DNA from: Futiania mangrovi
Lineage (GTDB): Bacteria; Pseudomonadota; Alphaproteobacteria; Futianiales; Futianiaceae
NCBI RefSeq assembly: GCF_024158125.1
Contig: NZ_JAMZFT010000004.1
Coordinates: 124,001 to 188,000 of the forward strand
Reading direction: 5' to 3'
DNA: 64,000 nt
This document shows, one piece after another, positions 9,315-18,621 of this stretch. Below the pieces are notes generated by a model. That model was given only the letters and a program-made list of their open reading frames with translations. It made no database searches and had not been told where the DNA came from. How positions within the stretch are numbered: position 1 is the stretch's first letter; each line of letters begins with the position of its first letter. Both the position numbers and the translations under genes were made by a program.

Positions 9315-9588
9315 GCTGAAGCGCCATTTCGCTCATGGCGGCGTAATGCGAGCAGGGCGCCTCGGCACGATGACCGTACAGGGGCTGCGCCGCGATGGGA
9401 GCGCGTTCCCTATAGGACGATGGCAATGCGCTACGCGGTTCAGTAGCGCGGTCCGGTCGTCGACCGTGCGCAATCCCTCCGCCTAGTGGGAGGTTTGCAG
9501 ACGATTGCCTGGCCGGTCGGGAGCAGGGGCCAGCGGACGGATCGCCATGCCGTCCTGCCGCAACCCACCATCGGGCGCGACCGGGCAC

Positions 9589-9915
9589 CTAGCCGGGGGC
9601 GTTGGCGCCCACGACGATTTCGTCGCTGACGTTGTCCACCACGACGGGCGTTTCGAAATACTGGATGTGAGGCTCAGCGCTGTACTTCTCCCTGATCAGC
9701 GCCCGCCAGGCGTCATCGAAGACCGCGTCGGCCGCGGCGCGGGACTCGAACAGGTAACACCCGCCGCCGGTCCCCGTTTCGGGGTCGAACAGGTAGTATT
9801 TGCGCACCAGTCCCGACATGCCCCGATATCGCGGTGCGGTGGTCTGGAAAACCGCTGCGGCATGGTCAAGCGACATGGCCTCGCCGAGCTTGAATTGAAC
9901 GACCGCGGTGATCAT
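9589..9915 (-). CDS. YdhR-type monooxygenase-fold protein (dimeric alpha/beta barrel)
   Basis: 108 residues from the ATG at 9915, which has GGGGAGG upstream. The pattern VQFKLG, then AAVFQTTAPRYRGMSGLVRKYY and the GGCYLFESRAAADA stretch is typical of the small ferredoxin-like fold monooxygenase/ABM superfamily close to YdhR. Such proteins form homodimers and are often involved in aromatic or quinone turnover, but many have no assigned reaction. It stands alone between oppositely oriented genes. Confidence 0.75.
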   Translation of the reverse strand: MITAVVQFKLGEAMSLDHAAAVFQTTAPRYRGMSGLVRKYYLFDPETGTGGGCYLFESRAAADAVFDDAWRALIREKYSAEPHIQYFETPVVVDNVSDEIVVGANAPG

Positions 9916-10003
9916 GTGCGCCTCCCCATGCGATTGTCGGTGAAGCCTAGCCGGTTTCTCATGGCTGCGGTATGGCCGGAGAGTATTGGCCCCGGTGCGG
10001 CGA

Positions 10004-10561
10004 TCATCCTCCGCTTTGCCAATCCAGGACGGCATCCACAGGATAGAGCAGCATCAGCACGTTCAACGCCAGTCCGTCGCGGATCACGATAGCGGTCAGT
10101 GCCTCCAGCGCGATCACGATCGCGGCGCTTGCCCAGGCAGGGATTGATCGCGCCAGCCAGAAGCCCAGCACCATCGCGAAAATGTCGAAGACCGAATTGA
10201 CGACGCTGTCGCCGTAATAGTCCAGAGCGATCGTCACCGTCCGATAGCGTTCGATCACGGTGTCAGAGTTCTCGACGATCTCCCATGCGACTTCGATTGC
10301 CGTGGCGAGAAACAGACGAAGACCTGTCGAGGCGCGCGGTACGGTGAGCGCAAGTGCGGCATAGAACAGGATGCCGTGAATGATGTGCGAAGGCGTGTAC
10401 CAGTCGGTAAGGTGCTGGGAGCTCTCGGCAGACACTGTCGCGCCGTGCCAAAGCTTGACGTATCCGCATTGGCAAATCGGTTCGCGCCCCATCAACAGCA
10501 GCGTCACCGCAGCAAGCACGATGAGGATGACGGTGCCCAAATACCAGCCGTGGCGCGCCAT
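10004..10561 (-). CDS. DUF2585 / UPF0314 membrane protein
   Basis: 185 residues with about five hydrophobic segments. The family-specific core is visible: GREPICQCGYVKLWHG near residue 30, followed by SSQHLTDWYTPSHIIHG, and later EVAWEIVENSDTVIERYR with a GDSVVNS motif. This family is confined largely to Alphaproteobacteria and has no assigned function. The ATG at 10561 fits the usual family length; the longer open frame upstream is not family-like. The gene lies 88 bases upstream (in its direction) of the YdhR-like gene. Confidence 0.88.
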   Translation of the reverse strand: MARHGWYLGTVILIVLAAVTLLLMGREPICQCGYVKLWHGATVSAESSQHLTDWYTPSHIIHGILFYAALALTVPRASTGLRLFLATAIEVAWEIVENSDTVIERYRTVTIALDYYGDSVVNSVFDIFAMVLGFWLARSIPAWASAAIVIALEALTAIVIRDGLALNVLMLLYPVDAVLDWQSGG

Positions 10562-10935
10562 GCTTTCGTCCCCCTGGGATTGCGATCGGCAGCTTGCCAG
10601 CTTGCCAGATTGAACGAATTGGAGGGGAATGTCCCCGAGCGCGTCCCGGCCCCAACAGAAGTCCATCAGTATTGCAGAGGTGCGCGGTCTGTCAGGCCGT
10701 GTGCGGAGGCTGTTTGCGCGCGCAACTGGCGGGTCTTGGGGCTGAAATCGTGGCAGTGGGGTGGGCCGTCTGGCCACCAGTTCGGCTTTCGTGGAATGTC
10801 TTCCAATCTTCCCTGTCGCTACTCCCGGTATGGTTGTGATAATTCGGGGCCTTTCTGAGGTCTTGTTCGATCTGTGGCGTGGCGACGAGCGTACCGATAA
10901 GGACGCGACGGGCGTGGATTTGAGGAACCGGCTGC
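10562..10935. other. Divergent intergenic region, DUF2585 / RND pump
   Basis: About 370 bases separating two divergent genes. I see a short tandem duplication of AGCTTGCC near 10592-10608 but no clear operator, hairpin terminator or small gene. Promoters for both sides are expected here. Confidence 0.35.
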
Positions 10936-12039
10936 ATGAGATGCTCTCCACTCACGTTTTCGCTGCTCGCGGCGTTCGCTCTCTATGGTTGCGACGAGGC
11001 GCAGCAGACCGCCTCTCCCGAACCTGTTCGTGCCGTGAAGACGATCACGGTCGCTGACGGTGCGCCGGCCGAGCGGCGGGTCTTCCCCGGCGTGCTGGTG
11101 ACGGCGGAGACGATGCGCCTCGGGTTCCCGGTGGCGGGGCGGCTGCTCGAGGCGCCGCTTCGAGAGGGCGAGGCCATGAAGGCAGGCGACACGGTGGCGC
11201 GCCTCGACCCGGCGGAGGCGCAGCGGCAGATCGACGCCGCCCGCGCCCGGCTTGCCGCTGCGCGGGGCCGTCTCACGGCAGCCGAAGCGGAGTTCCAGCG
11301 CAAGAAGCACCTGTTCGAGCGGGACCTGATTGCGCGCGCCGCCTTCGACCGGGTGAGCGCGGACGTCACGACGGTGCGGGCCGAACTGCGTGTCGCGGAA
11401 ACCGAACTCGCGAGCGCCGAGGAGCGGCTGGAACGCAGCACGCTGATCGCGCCGCGCGACGGCGTGGTCACCGCGCTGCTGGCCAACCCGTTCGAGGAAC
11501 TGGGCGCGGGCAGTCCAGTCTACGAGGTCGCCGTGACCGCCGCTCTCGAGGCCGAAGTGCTGGTGCCCGAGGGATTGGTCGGGCAGATCGGTCCGGGCAC
11601 GCCGGCCGAGGTGCGCCTTCCTGCCTACCAGGACCGTTCGATCCCTGCGCGCGTGACGGAGATCGCGGCGGAGGCCGAGGCCGGGGCGGCGTTCCGGGTC
11701 CGGGTGCGCCTGCAGAACCCGCCGCCGGACGCGCGAAACGGCCTGTCCGCCGCCGTGACATTCGCGCTCGAACGCGCCGAGCCTGCGATTGAGGTGCCGC
11801 TGTCGGCGCTGGCCTTCCTCAGCACGCGATCGGAACCGACCGCCGGGGATTCCGCGTCCGTCTACGTGTTCGACGAGGCCGATGGCCGTCTCTCCCTGCG
11901 CAAGGTCAGGATCGAGGGCGTGAGCGGCAACCGCGTCCTTGTCACGGAAGGGCTCAGCCCCGGTGAGAGGGTCGTCGTCGCGGGCGTCGCGCTGCTGGAA
12001 GACGGCCAGCGCGCACGGCTCTGGATGCCGCCGGAATGA
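10936..12039 (+). CDS. RND efflux periplasmic adaptor (membrane fusion lipoprotein)
   Basis: 367 residues. The N-terminus is a lipoprotein signal with lipobox ending at C19 (ALYGC). A barrel-sandwich/lipoyl half-motif near residues 66-90 (GRLLEAPLREGEAMKAGD) is followed by an alanine/arginine-rich coiled-coil hairpin (about 95-165), the second lipoyl half (LIAPRDGVVTALLANPFEELGAG) and a beta-barrel. This is the HlyD/AcrA-type adaptor linking pump and outer-membrane channel. It overlaps the pump gene by four bases (ATGA at 12036). No outer-membrane factor gene is adjacent, so a shared TolC-type channel encoded elsewhere is assumed. Confidence 0.92.
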   Translation: MRCSPLTFSLLAAFALYGCDEAQQTASPEPVRAVKTITVADGAPAERRVFPGVLVTAETMRLGFPVAGRLLEAPLREGEAMKAGDTVARLDPAEAQRQIDAARARLAAARGRLTAAEAEFQRKKHLFERDLIARAAFDRVSADVTTVRAELRVAETELASAEERLERSTLIAPRDGVVTALLANPFEELGAGSPVYEVAVTAALEAEVLVPEGLVGQIGPGTPAEVRLPAYQDRSIPARVTEIAAEAEAGAAFRVRVRLQNPPPDARNGLSAAVTFALERAEPAIEVPLSALAFLSTRSEPTAGDSASVYVFDEADGRLSLRKVRIEGVSGNRVLVTEGLSPGERVVVAGVALLEDGQRARLWMPPE

Positions 12040-15000
12040 GCGGGCTCACCCGGTTCGCCATCGACCGCTGGCGGCTCACGCTTGCCGCGGTCCTGCTCGT
12101 GGCGCTTTACGGCACGCTCGCCTATTTCGAGCATCCGAGCCAGGAGGACCCCGAGATCACGATCCGCATGGCGGTGGTGACGGCGCAGTTTCCCGGACTG
12201 CCGGCACGGCGGATCGAGCAGCTTCTCGTCAAGCCCATCGAGGAAGCCGCGCGCACCATCCCGGAGGTCGAGACGATCTCCAGCGCGGCGCAGACGGGCG
12301 CAGCCACGGTGAAGGTCGAAGTGGGGCCGGCTGTGACGGACGTGCGCGCGGTCTGGTCCAAGCTCCGCGACCGGATGGACGACCTGGCGCCGCGCCTGCC
12401 GCAAGGCACGGTCGGCCCGCAGGTCAACGACGACTACGGCCGCGTGGCAGTGACGACACTCGCGCTGCACGGGGCGGACTACACGCTTGCGGAGATCCAC
12501 GCCGTCGCCCGCAAGGTGCGCGACAGGCTGGCCGCGACGCCGCTCGTCGCCCGCGTCGACATCTACGGCGCGCAGCAGGAGCGGGTCTGGATCGAGTTCG
12601 ACCGCGCGCGGCTCAAGCGCGCGGGCGTGAGCCTCGACCAGGTGATCGACGCGATCGCCGCGCAGAACCTGATCCTGTCCTCCGGCGCGCTGGAGACGGA
12701 GGAGGGGTTCCGCTACGCCATCGCCACGTCCGGCGCCTTCGACGACTGGCAGCGCGTCGGCGAGGTGCCGGTCGTCACCCCGTCGGGCCGCCTGATCGAG
12801 GTACGCGATCTTGCCGACCTCTGGCGGGGCTACGAGGATCCGGTGCGCACGCCGGTCTTCTACGACGGGCAGGAGGCCATCACCCTCGGCATCGCGATGG
12901 CGGAAGGCGGGGCAATCCAGGCGTTCGACCGGGCGCTGGCGCAGGCGTTGCGCGACGTGCGCGCCGATCTGCCGGTTGGCCTGTCGCTCGACTTCGTGAC
13001 GCACCAACCGCCCATCGTCGCGCAATCCGTGGCCGAGGCGACCGAGAACCTGTTCCAGACCATCGTGACGGTGCTTGCGGTGGTGATCGTCTTCCTCGGC
13101 CTGCGGGCAGGCGCGATCGTGGGCGCCATCGTGCCGCTCAGCGTGCTGATGGCGCTGGTCGGCATGACCTTCTGGGACGTGCCGCTGCACCGGATCTCCA
13201 TCGCCGCGGTCATCATCGCGCTGGGGCTCCTGGTGGACAATGGCGTCGTGATGGCTGAGGACATCAAGAAGCGGATCGACGGGGGCGAGCCACCACGCGA
13301 CGCGGCTCTGGCGGCGAGCCGCTCGCTGTCGGTTCCGCTTCTCACCTCCTCGCTGACCACGATTCTTGCCTTCCTGCCGCTGATGCTGGCGGAAGACGCG
13401 ACGGGCGAGTTCCTGCGCGCGCTGGCCCAGGTGCTGATCCTGACGCTGCTCGCAAGCTGGCTCTTGTCCGTGACCGTGACGCCGCTCCTGTGCGTACGGT
13501 TTCTCGGGCGTGCGACCGTGCAGGCGGCGGCGGGGCCGTCGCGCAGCGAGGCGCTCTACGCCGGTGTCCTGTCCCGTGCGCTCCAGTTCAAATGGCTCGT
13601 CCTTGGCGGCGCCGTGCTCGCCTTTGTGGCGGCGGCGGCGGGCTTTTCGCGGGTGCCGACGGGGCTGCTGCCGCCGTCCGAGCGGGCGCAGTTCGTGCTC
13701 AACCTCGAGCTTCCCGCCGGTTCGAGCGAGGGCGAGACGGCCCGTGTCGCGCGCCGGCTTGCGGGGTTCCTCGCGGACGTGGACGCCAATCCGGAGATCG
13801 CGGGCAGCGTGATCTACGTGGGCTCGGGCGGGCCGCGCTTCTTCCTGGCGCTGTCGCCCCTCGATCCCGCCCCCCATGTGGCCTTCGCGGTCGTGAACAC
13901 GACAACGCCGGACGCAGTGAGCACTGTCCGCGCGAGGGTCGAGGAGTGGATGGCCGCCAGCCTGCCGGAGGCGCGCGGCTGGACCGAGCGGCTCTTCCTC
14001 GGCAGCGCACCGCCCGGAACGGTCGAGATCCGCCTGCTAGGCGATGACGTCGACACGCTGTTCGCCGCGAGCCGGCAGGTGAAGGCGGCGTTCGCAGGCA
14101 TCGAGGGCACCCGCGACATCCGGTCGGACTGGGCGAACCCGGTACTTCAACTCGATGTTCTCGTGGACGAGGCCCGCGCGCGCCAGGCGGACGTCGCCCC
14201 CTCGCTCGTCGCGCGCACGCTGGCCGCACAGTTCGACGGCGTCCAGGTGACAGATGTGCGGGAAGGCGACCGGCTGGTCCCCGTCGTGCTGCGCGCCCGG
14301 CCAGAGGACCGGGACACCATCGACGCGCTGGCCGACGTGACCGTGCCCTCCGGCTCGGGCGAGCCGGTCCCGCTGCTCGCCATCGCCGACCTCGGCGGAC
14401 AACTGCAGCCATGGGTCATCCGCAGGCATCAGCAGGAACGCGCGCTCACGGTTTCGGCAGTGAACCCCGGCCTCCCCGCCGCCAGCCTGCTCGCAGAGGT
14501 CGTGCCGAAGCTGGAAAGCGCGGGCCTGCCGGCGGGCGTTCACTGGGACATTGACGGCGAGGTGCAGGCGAAGGCCGAGGCCAATGCGGCGCTCATGGAG
14601 AACCTGCCCATCTGCCTGCTCGGGATCGTTCTCTTGCTCGTGTGGCAGTTCGACAGCTACCGGCGGCCCGCGATCATCATGCTGACGATCCCGCTGGTGC
14701 TGATCGGTGCGTCGCTGGGGCTCAACCTGATGCGCGGCGTGCTCGACTTCAACGCCATGCTGGGGATCCTGTCGCTCGCTGGCATCGTCGTGAACAACGG
14801 GATCGTGCTGATCAAGCGGATCGACGAGGAGCGGCGCGCCGGCCGCGCGCTCGAGGCCGCGCTCGTCACGGCGTCGGCCGCGCGTCTGCGCCCCATCGTG
14901 ATGACGACGCTGACGACCATCCTCGGCCTCATGCCGCTCTTCCTGTTCGGGGGTGAGCTTTGGCGCGGCATGACCATCGTCATGATGTTCGGGCTGGGCG

Positions 15001-15077
15001 TCGGCACCCTGCTGACGCTGCTCGTGGTCCCTGCGCTGTTCGCTGTCTTCTTCAGGGACGAGGCGCGGGCGGCATGA
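12036..15077 (+). CDS. RND-type efflux pump inner-membrane permease
   Basis: 1013 residues, the usual length for AcrB/MexB-type pumps: one N-terminal helix, a large periplasmic loop, a block of helices from about residue 335, a second periplasmic domain, then a helix block from about 855. The fourth-helix proton-relay segment reads GLLVDNGVVMAEDI, so the usual Asp-Asp pair is Asp-Asn here, a variant seen in some RND subfamilies. Proton-driven export; substrate unknown. The gene is coupled by overlaps to the adaptor upstream and an ion channel gene downstream, so all three are likely one transcript. Confidence 0.92.
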   Translation: MSGLTRFAIDRWRLTLAAVLLVALYGTLAYFEHPSQEDPEITIRMAVVTAQFPGLPARRIEQLLVKPIEEAARTIPEVETISSAAQTGAATVKVEVGPAVTDVRAVWSKLRDRMDDLAPRLPQGTVGPQVNDDYGRVAVTTLALHGADYTLAEIHAVARKVRDRLAATPLVARVDIYGAQQERVWIEFDRARLKRAGVSLDQVIDAIAAQNLILSSGALETEEGFRYAIATSGAFDDWQRVGEVPVVTPSGRLIEVRDLADLWRGYEDPVRTPVFYDGQEAITLGIAMAEGGAIQAFDRALAQALRDVRADLPVGLSLDFVTHQPPIVAQSVAEATENLFQTIVTVLAVVIVFLGLRAGAIVGAIVPLSVLMALVGMTFWDVPLHRISIAAVIIALGLLVDNGVVMAEDIKKRIDGGEPPRDAALAASRSLSVPLLTSSLTTILAFLPLMLAEDATGEFLRALAQVLILTLLASWLLSVTVTPLLCVRFLGRATVQAAAGPSRSEALYAGVLSRALQFKWLVLGGAVLAFVAAAAGFSRVPTGLLPPSERAQFVLNLELPAGSSEGETARVARRLAGFLADVDANPEIAGSVIYVGSGGPRFFLALSPLDPAPHVAFAVVNTTTPDAVSTVRARVEEWMAASLPEARGWTERLFLGSAPPGTVEIRLLGDDVDTLFAASRQVKAAFAGIEGTRDIRSDWANPVLQLDVLVDEARARQADVAPSLVARTLAAQFDGVQVTDVREGDRLVPVVLRARPEDRDTIDALADVTVPSGSGEPVPLLAIADLGGQLQPWVIRRHQQERALTVSAVNPGLPAASLLAEVVPKLESAGLPAGVHWDIDGEVQAKAEANAALMENLPICLLGIVLLLVWQFDSYRRPAIIMLTIPLVLIGASLGLNLMRGVLDFNAMLGILSLAGIVVNNGIVLIKRIDEERRAGRALEAALVTASAARLRPIVMTTLTTILGLMPLFLFGGELWRGMTIVMMFGLGVGTLLTLLVVPALFAVFFRDEARAA

Positions 15078-15481
15078 TCCTCGGCCAGCTCTTGATCGGC
15101 GCGATGGCAATCGCGGTCAGCGTGATCATACATGCGAGCTTCATGCTGGCGGCGGCGTCGATCCCTCAGCGCGCCGATCCCAGCCGGCACCCGCAGGCGA
15201 TAAAGGCCCTGATCATCATCGGGGTGGTTGTGTGGTTCTTCCTGTCGATCTGCGTGCAATGTTGGGCGTGGGCCGTGCTGTTGATGTATCTCGGGGCGAT
15301 GGAGAGCCTGGAAGCTGCCCTCTACTTCTCCACCGTCACATTCACCACGGTGGGATATGGCGATCTCGTGCTCGGCGAGGACTGGCGTCTCCTCGGATCC
15401 TTTGCCGGGGCCAATGGCACGATCATCATCGGATGGACGACGGCCATGGTCTTCCTCGCCGTTCAAAGGATCTATCCCTGA
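15074..15481 (+). CDS. Small ion channel with potassium selectivity filter
   Basis: 135 residues, starting inside the last codon of the RND pump gene (ATGA). Hydrophobic segments lie at about 4-28, 43-73 and 107-130. Between the last two is a pore loop with TFTTVGYGD at residues 89-97, the TVGYG selectivity filter of potassium channels (Ion_trans_2 type). There is no RCK or cyclic-nucleotide domain, so this is a bare pore module that must assemble as a tetramer. Its translational coupling to a drug/metal-type efflux pump is unusual; it could balance charge or proton-motive force during export, which is only inference. Confidence 0.85.
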   Translation: MILGQLLIGAMAIAVSVIIHASFMLAAASIPQRADPSRHPQAIKALIIIGVVVWFFLSICVQCWAWAVLLMYLGAMESLEAALYFSTVTFTTVGYGDLVLGEDWRLLGSFAGANGTIIIGWTTAMVFLAVQRIYP

Positions 15482-15588
15482 AGGAGCCTGCGATTCTCCG
15501 TCATCGCCAGTCTCGGCAGGCTTTATTCGGTCGCTGCCCGCACTAGCATTGACACCGGAGCTATAGACGGGGGCCGATCGACAGAGCC

Positions 15589-16251
15589 ATGCGCGTGAAC
15601 GCAGACTTCGACCGACGCACGCTTGTCCGTTTCGATGAGAACCACTGGGTCGCATCTCCCATTCCGGGTGTCGAGCGCAAGATGCTCGATCGCATCGGTG
15701 GCGAGGTGGCCCGTGCCACGACCATCGTCCGGTTCGCTCCCGGCAGCGCGTTCTCGGCGCATACGCATGACGGCGGCGAGGAATATCTGGTGCTCGACGG
15801 CACCTTCCAGGACGAGGACGGCGACTTTCCCGCCGGTTCCTATGTCCGCAACCCGCCAACCTCGTCGCATACCCCAGCCGCACAGGACGGCACCACGATC
15901 CTCGTGAAACTGCACCAGTTCGACCCTGCAGACCGTGCTCACGTCCAGGTCGACAGTCGCGCGGCGGACTGGGAACCGACGGCGGACGGTGTGGAGACGC
16001 TGCCGCTGCACACGGACGTCCGGGAAGAGGTCTTCATGGAGCGTTGGGCGCCCGGCACGACGCGCACACTGGACGCTTCGGGCGGGCTCGAGGCCTTCGT
16101 CATCGCGGGGACGCTGACCGAAGGCGAAGACATGCTCGGGCATTGGGACTGGCTGCGGCTTCCGGTCGGGTCGACCTTCAGGGGGACCGCCGGGGCAGAA
16201 GGAGCAGAGGTCTGGATAAAGACCGGTCACCTGCGCCACGTCGCCCGATGA
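15589..16251 (+). CDS. ChrR-like cupin protein
   Basis: 220 residues with two cupin-like halves. The first has the metal-binding pattern HTHDGGEEYLVLDGTFQDE (about residues 57-75) and a later SSHTP histidine; the second half is degenerate. This resembles the cupin domain of ChrR anti-sigma factors, but the zinc-binding N-terminal anti-sigma domain is absent, so it is more likely a stand-alone cupin of the ChrR-cupin-like group. No sigma factor gene is beside it. Reaction unknown. Confidence 0.78.
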   Translation: MRVNADFDRRTLVRFDENHWVASPIPGVERKMLDRIGGEVARATTIVRFAPGSAFSAHTHDGGEEYLVLDGTFQDEDGDFPAGSYVRNPPTSSHTPAAQDGTTILVKLHQFDPADRAHVQVDSRAADWEPTADGVETLPLHTDVREEVFMERWAPGTTRTLDASGGLEAFVIAGTLTEGEDMLGHWDWLRLPVGSTFRGTAGAEGAEVWIKTGHLRHVAR

Positions 16252-16387
16252 CCAAGACGGAAGCCGCGATCGCCGGCCTGTACCGAATCCTGAAACCGAA
16301 GCGGCCGCCTGGGGATGAAAACCTGGGGGTGATGGAGACGCCGACACGCCTCACGACGGATCGCCGCATGCCGCTGCCGTGGCCCCT

Positions 16388-17725
16388 TCACCTTGCCATC
16401 AGGAACTCCGCCACCGCCTGGTAGGCCGGCAGGGACGTCGGGTCGATGAACCCGTTCTGCGCGCGCGGGTACGAGGCAAGGCGTACCAGCACCATCTGGG
16501 CCACGGGATCGATATAGATCGTCTGCCCGTGGACCCCGCGCGCGGCGAACGCGCCGTGATCGTTGTGGAACACCCACCACTGGCTGGTGTAGCTGCCGTT
16601 CGGAATGGTCGGGAAGCCCTTGAACTTGGACGGGTCGCCGCCCGCCCGGATCTTCTGCACGACGGCCGCCGGAAACAGCCGCTCGCCGTTGATAGCCCCT
16701 TCGTTCAGCATCAGGAGACCGAGCCGGCCCAGGTCGCGCAGGCCCGCCGTCATCCCGCCGCCCGCGAAGGGAACGCCCTTGGCGTCCACGGTCTGATAGG
16801 CGTCCTGCTCGGCACCCATCGGGCGCCAGAGCCGCTCGGATGCAAGGTCGGTCACCGCCTTGCCGCTCACACGGCTGATGACCCAGCCCAGCATGTCGGA
16901 GTTGATCGTCTTGTAGTGGAAGGCGTCGCCGTGATTGCCCTCGGGCTTCACCTGCTGGAGATACTCCCAATAGCCGTCCGGGCCCCGATAGCCCTCGGGC
17001 TTGGGAAGCGGGCTCGCCGCCCGCGAATAGAGCCAGATGTCGGCGTTCGGATCGGAATAATTCTCCGAATACCGAACGCCCGTTGTCATGTCCATGACCT
17101 GCCGGACCGTCGCGGTGGCGAAGGCGCTGTCGCCGATTTCGGGGACGATGTCGCGCACGAGGAGGGTGTCGTCGAGCACGCCCTCGGCGACCAGGATCTC
17201 GCCCAGAAGGCCGGTGATCGACTTGGTCATCGACATGATGGCATGTTTGCCGCCCTCTTCGAGACAGCCGAAGTAGCGCTCGTAAACGACCTCGCCCTTA
17301 TGGATGATGAGCATACCGTCGGTGTAATTGGCGTAGAGCGATGCCTCCCACGTCATCTCTTCGGTCCCGTTCGTGGGCATGAAGGTGAGTGCGTCGATAC
17401 GGGCGCGAAGATCGGCAAATTCTGCATGTGTCGGATAGTCGAGCGGCACCGGCGCGCCGAGTCCCCGGCCGATCTCCTCGGTGGGCAGGAACTCACGCAA
17501 GTGACAGACCGACCAGCGCAGTTTCGGGAAGCTGAAATAATTGGAATCCGGCTGGGTGATCAGCTTGTCGGGCGGCGGCGGGAAGCCCTGCATCCAGCCC
17601 ATGACACGCGGGTCGGACTCCTGCGCGGACAATGGCGCCGTTTGCGCAGCCGCGCCGGCGGTCGAGCAGAACGCCAGCGCGATCCCGAGGCCAAGGGCGG
17701 CGGCACCGGAGTTTGCAGGCGGCAT
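16388..17725 (-). CDS. Exported serine hydrolase, beta-lactamase/6-aminohexanoate-dimer-hydrolase type
   Basis: 445 residues. The ATG at 17725 follows GGAGG and begins an export signal (hydrophobic core, AGAAAQ cleavage region near residue 25). The nucleophile motif SxxK is visible as S-M-T-K in IMSMTKSITGLL, and the tyrosine motif as HYKTINSDM, with GVHGQTIYID as the third motif. This matches the class C beta-lactamase/esterase superfamily, in particular NylB-like proteins acting on amides or esters. Periplasmic. Substrate unknown. A TetR gene lies upstream in the same orientation. Confidence 0.87.
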   Translation of the reverse strand: MPPANSGAAALGLGIALAFCSTAGAAAQTAPLSAQESDPRVMGWMQGFPPPPDKLITQPDSNYFSFPKLRWSVCHLREFLPTEEIGRGLGAPVPLDYPTHAEFADLRARIDALTFMPTNGTEEMTWEASLYANYTDGMLIIHKGEVVYERYFGCLEEGGKHAIMSMTKSITGLLGEILVAEGVLDDTLLVRDIVPEIGDSAFATATVRQVMDMTTGVRYSENYSDPNADIWLYSRAASPLPKPEGYRGPDGYWEYLQQVKPEGNHGDAFHYKTINSDMLGWVISRVSGKAVTDLASERLWRPMGAEQDAYQTVDAKGVPFAGGGMTAGLRDLGRLGLLMLNEGAINGERLFPAAVVQKIRAGGDPSKFKGFPTIPNGSYTSQWWVFHNDHGAFAARGVHGQTIYIDPVAQMVLVRLASYPRAQNGFIDPTSLPAYQAVAEFLMAR

Positions 17726-17846
17726 TGGTCGGTCCTCCGGCCAGGTTCGCATCGTTTCTTGCAATCGCGCTTTTGATGGTGGCGCAAGAGGCGGGAGAAA
17801 CGCAAACCGCTAACGGATCCCCGAGGGCATGGGTGCCCCGGGCCGC

Positions 17847-18494
17847 TCAGAGGACAGCCCTGATCCAGAGGCTCGAGAGCAGGTCGGCGACCTGTTCCGG
17901 CGGGCCCGCATGCGCGACGAGGGCGGGATCGTTGCGGACGTAGAGGTTGGCAAGGAACTCGTCGACCATGCCGCCCATGGCGTAGACGGTCATGATCTGC
18001 TCCGGCGTGGCGCCGCCCTTCGTGCCCTGCCGCCGCGCGATGGCCTCGGCCGTGCGCAGGTTCCATGTGCCGTTGAGCGAGCGGTAGATCTCCTCAAACT
18101 GGGCCGATTCCTCGGTCATCTGCATGAGGCAGCGCAGCAGGCCGCGGTTGAGATGGAACTGGCGGACATAGACGAGCGTGGTGGCATGAACTGCCGCCGG
18201 CAGGTCCGGATGTCCGCGCCCCGCCAAGCGCATCAGTTCGAACACGTGATGGGCGAACCTGGACAAGGTGGCGGTGGCGACGTCCATCTTGTCCTTGAAA
18301 TAGAGGTAGAAGGTGCCTTGCGAGACGCCGGCGTGACTGCAGATGTCGACGATGCGAAGATTGTGAAAGAAGGTCTCCTGCAGCAGGCCGGCGGTGGCCG
18401 CCATCAGGCGCAGGCGCGTGCGCTCGCCCTTGCGCAGGCCCGGCTCGTCCGCCGCCGCGCTGAGAATGTCGCTGAAAGGGGCCTCGTCCTGCAT
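17847..18494 (-). CDS. TetR-family transcriptional regulator
   Basis: 215 residues from the ATG at 18494, the usual family length. The helix-turn-helix lies near residues 30-65 (IVDICSHAGVSQGTFYLYFKDK), followed by a helical ligand domain. The frame continues upstream past the amidase stop codon, so GTG or TTG starts near 18555-18566 are possible, but these lack a ribosome site. It lies just downstream of the amidase on the same strand, and both are divergent from a Liv-type importer, so it probably controls one or both units. Confidence 0.87.
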   Translation of the reverse strand: MQDEAPFSDILSAAADEPGLRKGERTRLRLMAATAGLLQETFFHNLRIVDICSHAGVSQGTFYLYFKDKMDVATATLSRFAHHVFELMRLAGRGHPDLPAAVHATTLVYVRQFHLNRGLLRCLMQMTEESAQFEEIYRSLNGTWNLRTAEAIARRQGTKGGATPEQIMTVYAMGGMVDEFLANLYVRNDPALVAHAGPPEQVADLLSSLWIRAVL

Positions 18495-18621
18495 GCGCAA
18501 ATACGCCTCTGACGGTACACGGGGATGAACTGCTGCCACCGTCTTAGCCTTCAACAACGTGGCGACGCCAGCCTCGGCGGAGGATCCGCCTCTTCCGGCG
18601 TCGCGCGCTTTGCGAGTCCCG

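Noticed and set aside
11862-13877. 671-codon minus-strand open frame opposite the RND pump
   Set aside because: Antisense to a full-length pump gene with family motifs; no recognisable protein features.
15589-16251. ChrR anti-sigma factor
   Set aside because: The cupin part is similar, but the zinc anti-sigma domain and a partner sigma factor gene are missing, so only a ChrR-like cupin is called.
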